A stretch of DNA of 6,479 nucleotides, from assembly GCA_030042375.1 (NCBI GenBank), contig JASHZU010000205.1, positions 1-6,479 on the forward strand, given 5' to 3'. Each line of letters starts with the position of its first letter. Within the stretch, counting starts at the first letter, position 1. The stretch comes from Verrucomicrobiia bacterium (GTDB taxonomy: Bacteria; Verrucomicrobiota; Verrucomicrobiae; Limisphaerales; UBA11358). Below, piece by piece: positions 1 through 6,479 of the stretch. The notes beneath the pieces are model-generated. The model worked only from the letters and a program-made list of their open reading frames with translations, was not told where the DNA came from and made no database searches. The translations under genes and the position numbers were made by a program.

Positions 1-9
1 TACGCTCAT

Positions 10-15
10 CCTCCT
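10..15 (-). promoter_or_regulatory. Strong Shine-Dalgarno sequence for a gene beginning off the left edge
   Basis: Read on the minus strand, these bases are a perfect AGGAGG. An ATG follows with no spacer (bases 9-7), which is too close for normal initiation. Nine bases separate the motif from the window edge, so the more likely start codon lies just outside. This is the only textbook ribosome binding site in the window; the five complete recognised genes to the right lack one. It directly follows the TAA of the doubtful short frame at 16-198. What it serves cannot be seen. Confidence 0.5.
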
Positions 16-198
16 TTACCACAGCGCATGGCATTTGGAATGGTCTGGGCTCAAACGCATCCTGCTTTGCCTTCTCGCATCGTGCATCATTTGGGGAATT
101 AACCTGGTTCTCCTTTGTTTAATCGCGGCCTTCGGGGCCTTCAATGTATCGTTCATATCAAAATAATTATCCTGAGATATGTGCCCGCTTATCTCCAT
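16..198 (-). CDS. Doubtful short open frame, 60 codons, after hrpB
   Basis: I do not recognise this product. The frame opens with an ATG that overlaps the last ten bases of hrpB and runs to a TAA directly before AGGAGG. The predicted 60-residue product is basic, rich in Arg and Lys in its second half, with no membrane segment, signal peptide or known motif. Neither the first ATG nor the internal ATG at residue 15 (position 156, giving 46 residues) has a good ribosome binding site. In favour: the overlap with hrpB and the abutting downstream Shine-Dalgarno would suit translational coupling. Against: short length, no recognisable family, and a composition that could be an untranslated leader for the gene off the left edge. 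I consider leader sequence more likely than a gene. Confidence 0.18.
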   Translation of the reverse strand: MEISGHISQDNYFDMNDTLKAPKAAIKQRRTRLIPQMMHDARRQSRMRLSPDHSKCHALW

Positions 199-2759
199 AG
201 ATGCTTCGGATAGCGCCGGGCCAGTTCGGATTTGATTTTGGGATAATGCTCGCGCCAGAAGTTCGCCAAATCCTGCGTCACCTGGATGGGCTTCATGCCC
301 GGCGTCAGGATATGCACCGTCACCATCACGCGGCCCATCGCGATTTTCGGCGTCTGGTTCACATCATAGAGTTCCTGGATGCGCATGGAGATGAATGGCG
401 ATCTGCCATTCTCATACGTGACTTTGGGCGTGCGGCCATTCGGCAGGGATAGTCGCTCCGGCGCGTGCTTGTCCAGCAGCCCGCGCTGCGCGTGCGAGAG
501 CCATGACGTGACGACCGGCATCACGTCGCGTTCTTTAATCTCTTTGTAACTCACGGCGCCATGGCAAAGCTGCTCGATGATGTGTTGTTTGTCCTCGTCG
601 GTAAACGGCGGGAGCTGGAGGTCGGGGCAATTGGCGCACAGAAAGTTCAGGCGCGCAAGCCATTGCTCAACAGCATGGTCCCAGTTCGGCAACGGCAGCC
701 GTTCCGCCAGGATTTCCTGCGCCAGGATATGCGCGGCGGCATCGGCCGGCGGCGGTTCAACGCGTTTGGCAGAGAGCGCCAGCCCGCGAAAGCGCTGCAA
801 TTCCGCAGCAACGACGCGCTTTTGGGTTGGATCAAACTGCACCCGCAAATCGGATTCGATGTCCTCGGGAAATAGTTCGGCCAGCCATGCGGGTTCGATG
901 GCCGTGGCCAGTGAAAGAATCGTGTTTACTTCCTTGTCACGCGTTTCCACTTCGCGGATTTCGGAGACGACAAATAGCTCCTTTTGTTGCACGACGCTCT
1001 CGCGCACCAGGACGCCGCGGCGATTGTGGACGAGTTCGCAGCGCAATGTCCCTGAATCCAGCCGACGGGCGACGCGATCGCTAAAGCCGATAAGGATACA
1101 TTTCTGCAGTGCTTCGTCCTTCACTTCCATCGGCTTGGCGTCGAGGCCTTCGCGCTCGGCGATGCGCAGGAATTGTTCGAGCAGCGGGCCGACTTGCCGC
1201 GCGGTGACAGCGTGGATGCCGAGCTTGCGGCAGGCATCCATACGAAACTGGTTCTTCACAGCGTAATTCCATGCGCGCATGAGAATCCAGAAATCCGACG
1301 ACGCTTTTTCGCCGAGCAAATCCTCACGCAGTCCATTCGTGGCCTTGTCCACATTACGCAAAAGGAGGTCCCGCCCCTGCGTAAGCGCGGCGACTAGGGC
1401 GGCCTGGTACACGCAGCCGTATTCCTGCGCGGCGAGCAACATGCGCGAGTAACGCGGATGCAGGGGAAACGCCAACATTTTCCGGCCAACGCCGGTGATG
1501 GCGCCGTCCTTTGCCAGCGCGCCGAGGTCATGAAGGAGTTCTTCGGCGTGCGTCAGGGAAATTTCATCCGGTTTTTCCAACCAGCGGAAGGCGCGCAAAT
1601 CCGCAACGCCCGCGGCCTTGAGCGTAAGAACGACTTCGGCCAAGTCGAGCCGCTTAATCTCGGGCAATTCCTGCGGCGCGCGATGCGAATGTTCCTCGCG
1701 CGACCACAGCCGCATGCAGACACCCGGAGCAGTGCGGCCCGCGCGACCGGCCCGCTGGTCCGAAGACGATTGCGAAATGCGCTCGATGAGCAGTGTGTTG
1801 ATGCCGCGATTGGCGTCGTACCGCGCAATGCGCGCCAGCCCGCTATCAATCACGAGCCTCACGCCGTCAATCGTCAGCGACGTTTCGGCGACGTTCGTGG
1901 CGACAACAACCTTGCGCTTGTCGTAACGCGCGACAGCGGCGTCCTGAAGTTTCGGATCCAACTCGCCATGAAGCGGCAATAAAATAAAACCCTTGGACTC
2001 CGGCTCGTTACGAATGGCTTCAATCGTTTGCGAAATCTCGAATCCGCCGGGCATGAAAACGAGCACGTCCCCTTCCCCGCCGGAATTGACATAGTAAGAA
2101 AATGCCGCGGCGGCCTGCTCCCAAACCGACCGCTTGTCATTGTAGGATGGCTGCGCAGCGTATTGGATATCCACGGAAAATTGCCGGCCTTCGGACGCAA
2201 GAACTGATGCGCGAAAGCTACTTCCTTCGCTCTTGTTCCTGACCTCACAGAGATAATCTCCCAATTCGTCCGCATCCAGCGTCGCGGACATGACGACAAG
2301 ATTCAGGTTCGGGCGTGATTGCTCCTGCAAATCGAGCGCGCGGGCGAGCGTGATATCTCCATAAAGATGCCGCTCGTGAAATTCATCGAAAATGAGGACG
2401 GAAACACCGTTGAGCTTCGGGTCCTCAATCATTTGCCTCAACAAAACACCCTCGGTCACAAAACGGATTTTGGTTTTCGCCGACGTGCAGTTTTCAAAAC
2501 GAATTTGATAGCCGACTTCCTCGCCAAGTTTCACACCCAACTCCTGCGCGACACGCGCAGCGAGCAGGCGCGCGGCGAGGCGGCGAGGCTGAAGAATGAC
2601 GACTTGGCCGGCATCCAGAAAACCATGGTTCAGGAGCATCTGCGGCACCTGCGTGGATTTGCCGGAGCCGGTCGGCGCGGACAAAATCAATCGCCGATCG
2701 GATTTGAGGCGTGAAATGATTTGGTCTTCGATTTCGTAAATGGGCAGGCGCGCGGTCAT
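189..2759 (-). CDS. hrpB: ATP-dependent RNA helicase HrpB (DExH-box)
   Basis: An 856-residue superfamily 2 helicase, close to the usual HrpB length of a little over 800. Motifs appear in order: Walker A APTGSGKST (28-36), motif Ia QPRRLAAR (57-64), motif II DEFH (125-128; HrpB proteins use Phe where most of the family has DEAH), motif III SAT (158-160), motif V around TNVAETSLTIDGV (288-300), and motif VI QRAGRAGR (335-342). A helicase-associated region follows, and the C-terminus has the HrpB signature: APERL near 766, MRIQELYDV near 792, and VTQDLANFWREHYP then RYPKH at 827-853. The family hydrolyses ATP and probably remodels RNA in the cytoplasm; its physiological substrate is poorly defined. 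The start is firm because a TGA immediately precedes the ATG in frame and the next Met lies beyond Walker A. There is no Shine-Dalgarno, and an inverted repeat sits one base upstream of the ATG. The gap to the preceding gene is 60 bases. The extreme C-terminus ends soon after RYPKH, slightly shorter than many homologues. Confidence 0.93.
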   Translation of the reverse strand: MTARLPIYEIEDQIISRLKSDRRLILSAPTGSGKSTQVPQMLLNHGFLDAGQVVILQPRRLAARLLAARVAQELGVKLGEEVGYQIRFENCTSAKTKIRFVTEGVLLRQMIEDPKLNGVSVLIFDEFHERHLYGDITLARALDLQEQSRPNLNLVVMSATLDADELGDYLCEVRNKSEGSSFRASVLASEGRQFSVDIQYAAQPSYNDKRSVWEQAAAAFSYYVNSGGEGDVLVFMPGGFEISQTIEAIRNEPESKGFILLPLHGELDPKLQDAAVARYDKRKVVVATNVAETSLTIDGVRLVIDSGLARIARYDANRGINTLLIERISQSSSDQRAGRAGRTAPGVCMRLWSREEHSHRAPQELPEIKRLDLAEVVLTLKAAGVADLRAFRWLEKPDEISLTHAEELLHDLGALAKDGAITGVGRKMLAFPLHPRYSRMLLAAQEYGCVYQAALVAALTQGRDLLLRNVDKATNGLREDLLGEKASSDFWILMRAWNYAVKNQFRMDACRKLGIHAVTARQVGPLLEQFLRIAEREGLDAKPMEVKDEALQKCILIGFSDRVARRLDSGTLRCELVHNRRGVLVRESVVQQKELFVVSEIREVETRDKEVNTILSLATAIEPAWLAELFPEDIESDLRVQFDPTQKRVVAAELQRFRGLALSAKRVEPPPADAAAHILAQEILAERLPLPNWDHAVEQWLARLNFLCANCPDLQLPPFTDEDKQHIIEQLCHGAVSYKEIKERDVMPVVTSWLSHAQRGLLDKHAPERLSLPNGRTPKVTYENGRSPFISMRIQELYDVNQTPKIAMGRVMVTVHILTPGMKPIQVTQDLANFWREHYPKIKSELARRYPKHLWR

Positions 2760-2760
2760 T

Positions 2761-2786
2761 CACGAAATTTTAGCAACAATTTCGCG
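2761..2786 (-). repeat. Inverted repeat (potential hairpin) directly upstream of hrpB start
   Basis: On the minus strand, CGCGAAATT and AATTTCGTG are separated by the eight-base loop GTTGCTAA. They can form a nine-base-pair stem with one G-U pair, seven of the pairs being a perfect uninterrupted block. The 3' arm ends one base before the hrpB ATG, so in mRNA the structure would cover the region where a ribosome must land. No T-run follows, so it is not a standard intrinsic terminator. A role in limiting hrpB translation is inference only. Confidence 0.5.
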
Positions 2787-2819
2787 GGAGGAAAAACAAA
2801 AGGCTGCCTGCAGACGAAC

Positions 2820-3173
2820 TTATCTTAACTTGAGTTTCTCGCGGGGCTGGTCGGGAAGTTCCACATCTGCCTCCGGCATCATATTCCCTTGCAAAGCCTG
2901 AATCATATCGCGGATGCGCCGGGCATCGGCCTTTTTGTGGCCATTACTCGTGAACGGATCAGAGCCGCCGGTGGACTCAATCAGGATTTTCGACCAAAAC
3001 ATTCCGGTTTGGATATTGACGGAAGCAATTTTGGAAATGCTGATGCTCGTTTCGTCCTTCTTGAGCCACGAGCGTTTGTGGCGGATGATGGCGTTATCCG
3101 TGACTTCAATGACGGTGGGAAAAAAGAAATTCCCGCGCGTCAAACGACTCGCTTTAAAAGATGCAGAACCCAT
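2820..3173 (-). CDS. Small protein, probable bacterial PH-like domain, function unknown
   Basis: A 117-residue product that I cannot assign to a named gene. Residues 18-69 alternate hydrophobic and polar positions as beta strands would (FPTVIEVTDNAIIRHKR, then TSISISKIASVNI, then SKILIEST). A predicted helix follows at about 79-96 (HKKADARRIRDMIQAL), then a charged, Pro-containing tail. The pattern of a 'VTDNAIIRHK' strand, an 'I-S-K-I-A-S-V' strand and a closing helix is typical of short bacterial PH-like domains, which bind proteins or lipids. There is no signal peptide or membrane segment, so it should be cytoplasmic. The start is constrained by an in-frame TAG two codons upstream of the ATG; no Shine-Dalgarno is seen. 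It lies 30 bases after tsaD and 60 before hrpB on the same strand, so co-transcription is likely, but this does not reveal its job. PH-like fold is moderately supported; function is unknown. Confidence 0.72.
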   Translation of the reverse strand: MGSASFKASRLTRGNFFFPTVIEVTDNAIIRHKRSWLKKDETSISISKIASVNIQTGMFWSKILIESTGGSDPFTSNGHKKADARRIRDMIQALQGNMMPEADVELPDQPREKLKLR

Positions 3174-3203
3174 TGTCTAAAATTCAATAGCTCGACGATT
3201 AAG

Positions 3204-4211
3204 TCAAGCAAGCGCCAGGCCAGCGTTAATCTCCTCATCCAAAGGCACTTGTGCCGTGCCGGCCAAGAGCTTTCGTTCCGCCAAAATGCCAATCATGCCG
3301 GCATTGTCCGTGCAGAGATTTTTTTCGGCCAGGCGCAGGGCAAAGCCGTTCTTTTTACAGGCGGCTTCGAGCTGTTTCCGCAATTCACGATTGCACGTCA
3401 CGCCGCCGGAGGCGGTGATGCAACGAACGGCCGTTCGTTTCGCGGCACGGATGGTTTTGGCCACGAGCACTTCCACGATAGCGGCCTGGATGCTCGCGCA
3501 GAGGTCGCGGATTTTTTGCGGGTTGCTCAGCAGGTCCGGATTGTCGCGCAAAAAATAGCGGACGGAAGTTTTCAGGCCGCTGAAACTGAAATCATCGCCG
3601 GGATCTTGCAGCAGTGGCCGCGGAAAATCGAAAGCCTTTGGATTCCCCTGCTCTGCCAGTTTGTCCATCTCCGGACCCGCGGGATACGGCAAGCCAATGA
3701 GCTTGCCGGTTTTATCGAAACATTCGCCGGCGGCGTCGTCAATCGTGCCGCCCAGCACCTGGTGGTTCAGCTCCGATTTGACCCAAACCAAAAGCGTGTG
3801 TCCGCCGCTGACGATAAGAGAAATGTTTGGCTGGAATGCGGCGAAATCCCCAATCCATGGCGAATATAGATGCGCTTCGTGGTGATTAATGCCGATGAAT
3901 GGCTTCCGCAGGGTGAACGCAATCGCTTGCCCAGCTTTGAAACCAATAAGCAGGGCCGTCGGCAAACCGGGTCCTTGCGTCGCAGCGACGGCGTCAATTT
4001 GTTCCGATGAAATTCTTGCCTCTTCGAGCGCAGCGCGAACGACCGGCGGGAGATTTTTTAGATGCTCGCGCGCGGCGAGTTCCGGCACCACGCCGCCGTA
4101 TTCCGCGTGCAGCGCGATTTGGGACGAAACGACGTTGGACAAAATTTTGCCATCGCGCACGACGGCGGCGCTGGTCTCGTCGCAGGAAGTTTCAACGGCT
4201 AAAAGGGTCAT
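3204..4211 (-). CDS. tsaD: tRNA N6-adenosine threonylcarbamoyltransferase TsaD
   Basis: A 335-residue protein of normal TsaD (Gcp/YgjD, Kae1 family) length. It transfers the threonylcarbamoyl group from threonylcarbamoyl-AMP to A37 of tRNAs reading ANN codons, acting in the cytoplasm with TsaB and TsaE; TsaC/Sua5 makes the donor. None of these partners is in the window. Visible signatures are the N-terminal LAVETSCDETSAAVV (4-18), YGGVVPELAAREH (38-50), the metal-binding HHEAH (His110 and His114), the ASKHA-type glycine loop SGGHT (135-139), DDAAGECFDKTGKLIGLPYPAGP split across 158-180, FSFSGLKTSV (208-217), ASGGVTCNREL (267-277) and CTDNAGMIG (300-308), whose Asp302 is the expected third metal ligand. 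All key residues appear intact. The ATG gives a start immediately before the conserved first strand, 20 bases after the S41 protease stop; no Shine-Dalgarno is visible. The tight spacing suggests co-transcription with the protease. Confidence 0.96.
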   Translation of the reverse strand: MTLLAVETSCDETSAAVVRDGKILSNVVSSQIALHAEYGGVVPELAAREHLKNLPPVVRAALEEARISSEQIDAVAATQGPGLPTALLIGFKAGQAIAFTLRKPFIGINHHEAHLYSPWIGDFAAFQPNISLIVSGGHTLLVWVKSELNHQVLGGTIDDAAGECFDKTGKLIGLPYPAGPEMDKLAEQGNPKAFDFPRPLLQDPGDDFSFSGLKTSVRYFLRDNPDLLSNPQKIRDLCASIQAAIVEVLVAKTIRAAKRTAVRCITASGGVTCNRELRKQLEAACKKNGFALRLAEKNLCTDNAGMIGILAERKLLAGTAQVPLDEEINAGLALA

Positions 4212-4231
4212 CGCAGGCCGCTATGCGGAAT

Positions 4232-5542
4232 TTATCGTGCCGCCATTTTATCCGGCTTGGTCATTTGGCTGTAAAGCAAGATGCCCTTGAGCAAGTCCTG
4301 CGCGCGTTCAAGTTGGGTATCCTGCATTTCCTCCACGAGCACCCGGTTGGTTTCGTCGAGCGATTCCAAACCGCCAATCGAACCTTTGATGATCAGCGCG
4401 CCTTCCTGCTTATCAGTCATCGGCACAAAAATATCCGGCGTAATGCCATGCTCGTGAATGACTTTATGGCTGGGCGTGTAATATTTGGCGGTCGTCAATT
4501 TGAGCGCGGATCCGTCGTCGAACGGAATGATGCTCTGCACGGAACCTTTGCCGAAGGTTTTCTCGCCCAGAATGACGGCACGATGCAGGTCCTGCAAACA
4601 GCCGGTGACAATTTCCGCCGCGCTGGCGCTGTCGTAATTGACGAGCACGACGATGGGTTCGCCGTTCAGTTCATCGCCGCGGCCTTTGGCCGTGCGAAAG
4701 GAATTTTCCCGCGGATCGCGGCCCTCGGTGGAAACAATCAATTGCCCATTCGGCAAAAATTTTTGGCAAACTTCAACTGCCTCATCCAAAAGGCCACCCG
4801 GATTTCCGCGCAAATCAATAATCAGGCCCTTCATGCCGTGGTCTTTCATTTTTTGCAGCGCGTCTTCGAGTTCGTCGCCAGTATTATCGCCAAATTCGGT
4901 GATGCGCACATAGCCGATGCCGTCCGGATCCACGAGAAAATCCTGTTTGCCGTTGATGTCCTTGACCATTTGCGTCGTGATAATGGCGCGGGTCACGGTG
5001 AAAACCTTCGTGGCGCCGGTGGTGGGGCGCTGGATGGTCACCGTCACCTGGGTGCCGGGATTGCCGCGCAACAGCCGCACGGCATCATCGAGGGCCATTC
5101 CCTGGGAACTCTGGCCATCGATTTTTACGACGCGGTCGCCGGGCAAAATCCCTGCGCGAAGCCCGGGTGAATCGTCCATCGGCGCAATGATAGTGACGTA
5201 GCCGTCCTTCATCTCGACGACCAGGCCCAGCCCACCGAACTCTCCCTCGGTGTCATCCTGCAATTGTTGATAATCGTCCGGATCGAGAAATTCGCTGTGC
5301 GGATCAAGCGAGCCCACCATGCCTTTCAGCGCGGAATAAACCAGGTCCTGGTAGGTCATGTTGGTGCCGTCCACGTATTCATCGTGGACTTGCTGGAGCA
5401 CCTGCTTGAACAATTCAACATTGGGCGAGCGCAAATCCTTTTCGTCGTCCGCCTTGGCGGATTCGACATATACGCGCGCGCCGAGGAATAAATTTCCGGA
5501 AAGAAGCAGGGTGACCAGCCCATAAATCAAACGTCTTTTCAT
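4232..5542 (-). CDS. S41 family C-terminal processing peptidase (CtpA-like)
   Basis: A 436-residue exported serine protease. It starts with a KRR n-region and a hydrophobic segment (about 5-26), then AKA (29-31), which suits signal peptidase I cleavage, although the segment could remain as an anchor. A PDZ domain spans about 102-173 (FGGLGLVVE, then LRAGILPGDRVVKIDG), and the S41 core includes GLIIDLRGNPGG (239-250). The catalytic Ser-Lys-Gln set is readable: Ser307 in SASAAE, Lys332 in FGKG 25 residues later, and Gln336. TPSHKVIHEHGITPDI (356-371) is the usual substrate-strand region. Such enzymes cleave protein C-termini in the periplasm or cell envelope; the substrate here is unknown. The frame stays open to 5836, but the extra 98 codons run through the gap and into ispD out of frame and look non-coding, so the ATG at 5542 directly before the signal peptide is chosen. 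No clear Shine-Dalgarno precedes it. The gene lies 77 bases after ispD and 20 before tsaD. Confidence 0.93.
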   Translation of the reverse strand: MKRRLIYGLVTLLLSGNLFLGARVYVESAKADDEKDLRSPNVELFKQVLQQVHDEYVDGTNMTYQDLVYSALKGMVGSLDPHSEFLDPDDYQQLQDDTEGEFGGLGLVVEMKDGYVTIIAPMDDSPGLRAGILPGDRVVKIDGQSSQGMALDDAVRLLRGNPGTQVTVTIQRPTTGATKVFTVTRAIITTQMVKDINGKQDFLVDPDGIGYVRITEFGDNTGDELEDALQKMKDHGMKGLIIDLRGNPGGLLDEAVEVCQKFLPNGQLIVSTEGRDPRENSFRTAKGRGDELNGEPIVVLVNYDSASAAEIVTGCLQDLHRAVILGEKTFGKGSVQSIIPFDDGSALKLTTAKYYTPSHKVIHEHGITPDIFVPMTDKQEGALIIKGSIGGLESLDETNRVLVEEMQDTQLERAQDLLKGILLYSQMTKPDKMAAR

Positions 5543-5574
5543 CGGAAGGACTTTACCACAAAGGCCGGAAGATA

Positions 5575-5602
5575 CCAAAGGTTTTGGAATTCGAGTCCAA
5601 AA
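5575..5602 (-). repeat. Overlapping inverted repeats between ispD and the S41 protease gene
   Basis: On the minus strand, TTTTGGA and TCCAAAA form a perfect seven-base-pair inverted repeat with a seven-base spacer (5582-5602). The 3' arm contains CCAAA, which can instead pair with TTTGG just downstream (5575-5587, three-base loop). The two stems share an arm and are mutually exclusive. Both are AT-rich and short, and no T-run follows, so this is not an obvious terminator. It occupies the longest clear gap in the cluster. Any attenuator role is speculative. Confidence 0.4.
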
Positions 5603-5619
5603 TCGCGTAACCGCCTTGC

Positions 5620-6297
5620 TTATTTGGATTTGCGCAGCAAAGTTTCGACTACCGCTAAATCGCCGGGCACGGTGACTTTGGGATTGGGGGCAATGCTTGA
5701 GACGAGCCGCACCGGCTGGCTGATGAGTTCGCAAGCAGCCGTGTCGTCGGTGAAAGTCATTTTCTTTGCCCGCGCCGTGGCAATGGCACGGCGAATGACT
5801 TCGAGGCGAAACGTTTGCGGCGTTTCCACGGCCCACAATTTCGAACGGTCGAGGGTCTGTTGAATCAACCGGCCATCGGTGGATTCCTTAATGGTGTCGG
5901 TCACCGGATGCGCCGCGACGGCCGCGCCGGTTTCTTCCGCGTGCTGGATGGTTGCGGCAATCAGGTCTTCGCTCACGCACGGGCGCGCAGCGTCGTGAAT
6001 GGCCACGGTTTCTGTCCCCTCCGGCGCCGCCTGCAAGCCGTTCCAGACAGAATCCTGACGTTCCGCGCCGCCGGTCACGATTTGGAATTTTTTCCGGAAC
6101 TGGAATTTCTTCGCAACGGCCAGGAATTTCTTTTCCATTCCCGCGCGGACGACCACGACGATTTCATCAATTACCCGGGAGTCATCAAACCGTTCCCATG
6201 TGTGGGCGATGACGGGTTTGCCGGCGACTTCGAGAAACAACTTGTCCTTGCCCATGCGGACGCCCCGGCCGGCAGCTACGAGAATGGCTACGTTCAT
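5620..6297 (-). CDS. ispD: 2-C-methyl-D-erythritol 4-phosphate cytidylyltransferase IspD
   Basis: A 225-residue cytoplasmic enzyme of normal IspD length that joins CTP and methylerythritol phosphate in the MEP isoprenoid pathway. The nucleotide-binding start VAAGRGVRMGKDKLFLEVAGKP splits across 7-28 and carries the expected Arg14 and Lys19. It is followed by GGAERQDSVWNGL (76-88), the HDAARPCV block (101-108, Asp102), PVTDTIKES (131-139), the LWAVETPQTF block (154-163), TDDTAACE (183-190) and NPKVTVPGDLAVVE (205-218) with Lys207, the likely counterpart of the C-terminal substrate-binding lysine. The TDDTAACE and ETPQTF blocks favour IspD over related sugar or ribitol cytidylyltransferases. 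The first Met sits directly before the conserved strand. The upstream sequence has no strong Shine-Dalgarno. It lies 38 bases after the HAD gene; an ispF partner is not visible, so the pair is either separated or outside the window. Confidence 0.95.
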   Translation of the reverse strand: MNVAILVAAGRGVRMGKDKLFLEVAGKPVIAHTWERFDDSRVIDEIVVVVRAGMEKKFLAVAKKFQFRKKFQIVTGGAERQDSVWNGLQAAPEGTETVAIHDAARPCVSEDLIAATIQHAEETGAAVAAHPVTDTIKESTDGRLIQQTLDRSKLWAVETPQTFRLEVIRRAIATARAKKMTFTDDTAACELISQPVRLVSSIAPNPKVTVPGDLAVVETLLRKSK

Positions 6298-6335
6298 CTT
6301 ACAAGTTTAATAATAGCAGCATAAAAAAGGCCAAA

Positions 6336-6479
6336 CTAAATTCGGGCTGCCAGGAATTTTTCCAACGCCGCGCGCGTCTTTTCCGGGGTTTCGTGCAGGA
6401 CAGTCTCCCAGCCACGAACCACGCCGCCTTGGATATTTTCCGGTCGGTCATCAATATAGAAAATGTCCGCGCCGCGCCG
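6336..6479 (-). CDS. HAD-superfamily hydrolase, C-terminal fragment
   Basis: The last 47 codons and TAG of a gene whose start lies beyond the right edge. The visible residues contain IFYIDDRPENIQGG and then VRGWETVLHETPEK, ending in a helix-like ALEKFLAARI. The hydrophobic strand followed by Asp-Asp, then RPENI and a GW about ten residues on, is the motif IV region and final turn of HAD-family phosphatases, where the acidic pair holds the Mg2+ ion. The substrate cannot be told because the catalytic DxD motif and cap domain are not in the window. It is truncated by the window rather than broken. The stop is 38 bases upstream of ispD on the same strand, so the two may share a transcript. Confidence 0.75.
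   Translation of the reverse strand, partial: RRGADIFYIDDRPENIQGGVVRGWETVLHETPEKTRAALEKFLAARI

Noticed and set aside
110..116. Minus-strand AAAGGAG resembling a ribosome binding site
   Set aside because: The next ATG on that strand is 19 bases away, too far for normal initiation, and no other start codon lies at a suitable distance.
127..142. GGCCTTC direct repeat that also allows a GGCC/GGCC hairpin
   Set aside because: Two seven-base copies and a four-base-pair stem are too short to separate from chance, and no T-run follows.
2791..2815. Possible intrinsic terminator after the PH-like gene (minus-strand T-rich TTTTGTTTTT after a GC-rich segment)
   Set aside because: The segment before the T-rich tract can form only about three consecutive pairs around a four-base loop, too weak to call.
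2889..3869. Open frame of 326 codons on the plus strand
   Set aside because: It crosses the tsaD-PH gap antisense to two well-supported genes and has no recognisable motif.
4218..4228. Small inverted repeat CCGC-TAT-GCGG just upstream of tsaD
   Set aside because: A four-base-pair stem with a three-base loop is expected by chance and has no T-run or other supporting signal.
4007..5170. Long open frame of 387 codons on the plus strand
   Set aside because: It lies antisense to the protease and tsaD, whose catalytic motifs are intact on the minus strand; the product shows no recognisable domain, and such frames are common opposite GC-rich genes.
5543..5836. N-terminal extension of the S41 protease by 98 codons
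   Set aside because: It runs through the intergenic gap and into ispD in a different frame, its composition is unlike the mature protein, and a clean signal peptide begins at the ATG at 5542.

Overview
The window holds a compact run of housekeeping genes, all transcribed on the minus strand (right to left), from a bacterium that cannot be named with certainty. The genes are moderately GC-rich, intergenic gaps are only 20-77 bases, and almost none of the visible start codons has a clear Shine-Dalgarno sequence. The gene content (an HrpB-type helicase, the MEP-pathway enzyme IspD, an exported C-terminal processing protease, TsaD) fits a Gram-negative-type envelope. Verrucomicrobiota or a relative would be my guess, but this is inference from gene mix and style, not from a marker gene.

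In transcription order: the last 47 codons of a HAD-superfamily hydrolase (6336-6479, start off the right edge); ispD (5620-6297), isoprenoid precursor synthesis; an S41 C-terminal processing peptidase with signal peptide and PDZ domain (4232-5542); tsaD (3204-4211), tRNA t6A37 modification; a 117-residue unrecognised protein that looks like a bacterial PH-domain fold (2820-3173); and hrpB, a DExH-box ATP-dependent helicase (189-2759). The last 188 bases hold only a doubtful 60-codon frame. A perfect AGGAGG on the minus strand at 10-15 probably serves a gene starting just beyond the left edge.

The spacing and shared strand make co-transcription of most of the run plausible, but the products serve different processes (isoprenoids, periplasmic proteolysis, tRNA modification, RNA helicase work), so this looks like a housekeeping cluster rather than one dedicated pathway. 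Intergenic inverted repeats lie before the protease gene and directly before the hrpB start. No mobile element, CRISPR array, rRNA or tRNA is visible, and I see no convincing new biological system. The points most worth checking are the small PH-like protein, the hairpin at the hrpB start, the overlapping inverted repeats upstream of the protease, and the short region after hrpB.
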